This document shows positions 61,610 to 64,000 of a stretch of DNA of 64,000 bases, piece by piece. Source of the DNA: Sipunculus nudus (Eukaryota > Annelida > Sipuncula > Golfingiida > Sipunculidae); the NCBI GenBank assembly GCA_026874595.1, contig CM049320.1, positions 10,237,464-10,301,463 of the forward strand. Direction: 5' to 3'. The number at the start of each line of letters is the position of its first letter. Positions within the stretch are counted from its first letter, which is position 1. The notes below the pieces were generated by a model. That model ran no database searches, was not told the DNA's origin, and was given only the letters and a program-made list of their open reading frames with translations. The position numbers were made by a program, and so were the translations under genes.

Positions 61610-64000
61610 CATACATCCGACATAAAAGGCATAATGAGGCCTATCCTTAACTGACGCAATTTATATTGCTTATTTTTTCCACGTATCATATGTGTTTGAA
61701 GAACATTATTCATCATTGTAATTACCACAGCCTGAGGTAAATCCACTTAAAACCACTGTTTTGCACTGCCGGGAATCCTGTTCTCAGATGAGCTAATATA
61801 TTTTGTCAACTTGTTATACACACGGGCAGTACCCTGTCATTTGAGGCGATGTAGACATCATGGTTCCATTGCAGCACAAACTGTGGGTAACAAAGCAAGG
61901 ATTGCAAATTAAGAAATTGAATAGCTACCGTCCGATTTATAGTCATGGTATTGAAGTCAGAAATGAATTGTGATTTTATCATAAATATTCCATTTGTTTA
62001 TCAACAAAGTTCAAAAGAACTTGTACATTTATAATATATCAATGTTTCAAACCCCTCTTCAAATGTTGGACTGTTCTGGCCAAGCTGAAACATTGTCCTA
62101 TGAGGTTCGATCATTTGTTTATACATCGCCAATACTTTTCATGTAAAATTTGCTATTGGTGTTAAATTTGTTCCTTTTCTTAGTCATTTCCTTATAACTA
62201 TTACTTATCTGACATTTTCCTAACGTTTTTCTCATTATATGGTCTATCTCTGCATTATTTACTTAGTAGTGATCATCGTGCAGAATTTTTCCAGCTGGGT
62301 TGAATGCCGTTGGAATTAAAGGCGGATGACAAACAAAAAAAGCCTGGGGACATTTTCAGTGGCCTTACCCATATACTGGCTTCTTGCCACCCCCACTTAT
62401 AATGAACTGGTCGGAATATTCTCCTAACTTTTGACCGTTCCGGGCGTACTTGCAGCGCGATATAGACGATCCCATTTCAAGGTTGGGATGACGCAAGACA
62501 TCAATTAAAATGTTTATTCTGGTCCGTAGGTTATGCCTAAATTAAGGCAGAAATAAAATCAGAAATAACATTTAATTGGTATGTGGACATAATCACTGTA
62601 TACATACGTCATGTTTAAAAAAAAGGAAGTGGTAATGAATATATGTTTCTAATATTACCAATAAATTCATAGTAGGCCTTTGGAAACACTAGAAATTCCA
62701 TTTCCATGAAAAATCGCCAGGAAAAGTAATGTGTTCAGATGACTGTCACTGAGGAATAGTTTATGAACGAAAACGAAAGTTCATTCGAATTAAAAATTTA
62801 AACCCCTGCGGAACTTGAAATTGACATTGGATTGAATGGAGTGTGTGACCTCTGCACAGTGAGCCGCCGGTGATACATTGTAAAAGGTGGTAGTGCGTGG
62901 GGACCTGCCTGGAGAAAATCTGTAGGGCACACACGTGTACACACGTGCCGTTTTAACCATTAATATTCTTATTAATACGGCTTGTAATCACTGATATGGT
63001 CATAAGAAAAGAAATCTTCCATCGATATTTAAAATATGGGTGGTGGCGGTGGAAATAACACTTTTGAACGGCGTACATCACTCTTATCAACACATTCAGG
63101 TGATACATGTTTTTTTCGTGATGAATATACCGACTCATTGTAGTAAATTTATTCAATAAGTTGTTGTTGTAAATGTATCTGGTTTTCTGTTATCCTGTCT
63201 CTGAAAAAGCGCAGGGATGCCATTCATCATTCATGTACAATCATATGATATAACAGGGGCTACATGCATGTATTAATGACAGTACTTAACGTGCTATCTG
63301 CTATTATTGTTTGACCACCTCACATCGCCAAACAGCGGGATTCTATCTCCTGCAAAATGGAACACCGCTTATGTCGTCACGTACGTGCCAGGCAGAATCT
63401 TGTTAGTTGACCAGGTAGAAAATGTCGTAAACAGCCCGCGAGTTTCTCCTGGATTTTGATTTTTGTTCATTACAGGCTATTCATCTCGGGTATGTAACAT
63501 TTTTCCTGTCAGAAAATTAGGTCGCGTTCTCATTTAACTCTGTACCAAAAATCTTTGTTCTGTCTCAATTCTTTTTAAAATGATCGCGAAAAAACAGTAT
63601 TTCACGGTTGGTGGAACGGACTATAATTATCGATCGCATTGCAAACGAAAAGACGGTATTAATGGAGTTTTCATTGTGTCAAATTATCAGTGCAGTCACA
63701 TGTTTATGCTGAAGTCGGACCACTTTATTCTACCATAGGCACAAGAGCAAGTAAATGACGTATTCGTTTCACACCAAAACGATAACCCACGCCTGTCATT
63801 CTCTCTCGCCTGGACCGCAAGCTCAGCTGGGCTTTACATCAAAGACGATCAAAGACGTAAACTAGTCACCTGCATTGCGACTTTAATCTATTTTCACCTC
63901 CTATAACCTGGATTTCAACCCATTCTCGATACTGTAACATATGCATCACGGAAATGAGTTCCCACTTACCAATCATCAGGCGCATATGACGCCATACATT

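Larger units (their letters stand above)
61094..63623. mobile_element. Candidate 2.5-kb DNA transposon with 35-bp perfect TIRs
   Basis: TAGTCCGTTCCACCAACCGT begins at 61094 and continues for about 35 bp. Its exact reverse complement ends at 63623. Both outer ends abut a TA dinucleotide (61092-61093 and 63624-63625), as expected for a TA target duplication of Tc1/mariner/pogo-type elements. The interior lacks a recognisable transposase, so it would be non-autonomous or may have captured host DNA. An unrecognised 91-codon frame lies at 61515-61240 on the minus strand. Confidence 0.6.

Overview
This window is animal nuclear DNA: AT-rich, gene-poor, and full of (AT)n arrays, homopolymer G/C runs, decayed retroelements and local duplications. 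The coding genes have GT/AG introns or single exons. The gene families (Golgi carbohydrate sulfotransferase, lysosomal iduronate-2-sulfatase type), the Penelope-like and L1/Tx1-like retroelements, and the dispersed repeats with GACAAACAGACAGAC tracts fit a marine invertebrate, most likely a mollusc such as a bivalve. That assignment is an inference; no marker gene settles it.

Only two protein-coding genes look intact. At 113-1827 is a two-exon type II membrane sulfotransferase of the HNK-1 / chondroitin-dermatan sulfotransferase family (409 aa, both PAPS-binding motifs present). At 42728-44254 is an intronless iduronate-2-sulfatase-like gene (508 aa, all catalytic positions present). Each has degraded relatives in the window. 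The sulfotransferase has two full-size pseudogenes (9631-10602 and 52991-54346) and an inverted exon-1 fragment (12790-13100). The sulfatase has a near-identical tandem copy broken by a one-base deletion (46931-48444) and remnants of an older unit near 50.1-50.5 kb.

Layout. 0-3 kb: intact sulfotransferase and its 3' flank. 3.4-5.0 kb: Penelope-like remnants. 5-9.3 kb: AT-rich sequence. 9.3-12.7 kb: a TTAACGAG repeat block abutting sulfotransferase pseudogene 2 and its flank, with a conserved TATA-type promoter candidate. 12.8-14.0 kb: an inverted mosaic of sulfotransferase exon 1, a fragment of an unidentified exon and sulfatase-upstream DNA. 14.8-16.3 kb: repeats also present inverted at 36.3-39.9 kb. 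16.4-17.2 kb: an inverted-repeat retroelement with a GIY-YIG relic. 18-19.4 kb: an approximately 300-330 bp tandem array. 19.7-21.5 kb: two opposed LINE 3' fragments. 24.5-25.3 kb: a decayed YqaJ-type nuclease gene. 27.8-31.3 kb: two tRNA-derived SINE-like elements. 31.6-36.1 kb: a direct segmental duplication, one copy carrying a 691-bp insertion flanked by a 9-bp target duplication. 41.0-49.4 kb: two 4.2-kb tandem sulfatase units. 50.7-52.5 kb: minisatellite, GC-rich block and a possible exon. 53-60.7 kb: sulfotransferase pseudogene 3, its flank split by a 4.5-kb LINE. 61.1-63.6 kb: a candidate DNA transposon with 35-bp perfect terminal inverted repeats.

The two gene families act on the same class of molecules: one adds sulfate to glycosaminoglycan or related glycans in the Golgi, the other removes 2-O-sulfate from iduronate in the lysosome. 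Their proximity is seen; any functional link is inference. The best novelty candidates are the mobile elements defined by empty sites or perfect ends, and the mosaic of gene fragments at 12.8-14.0 kb.
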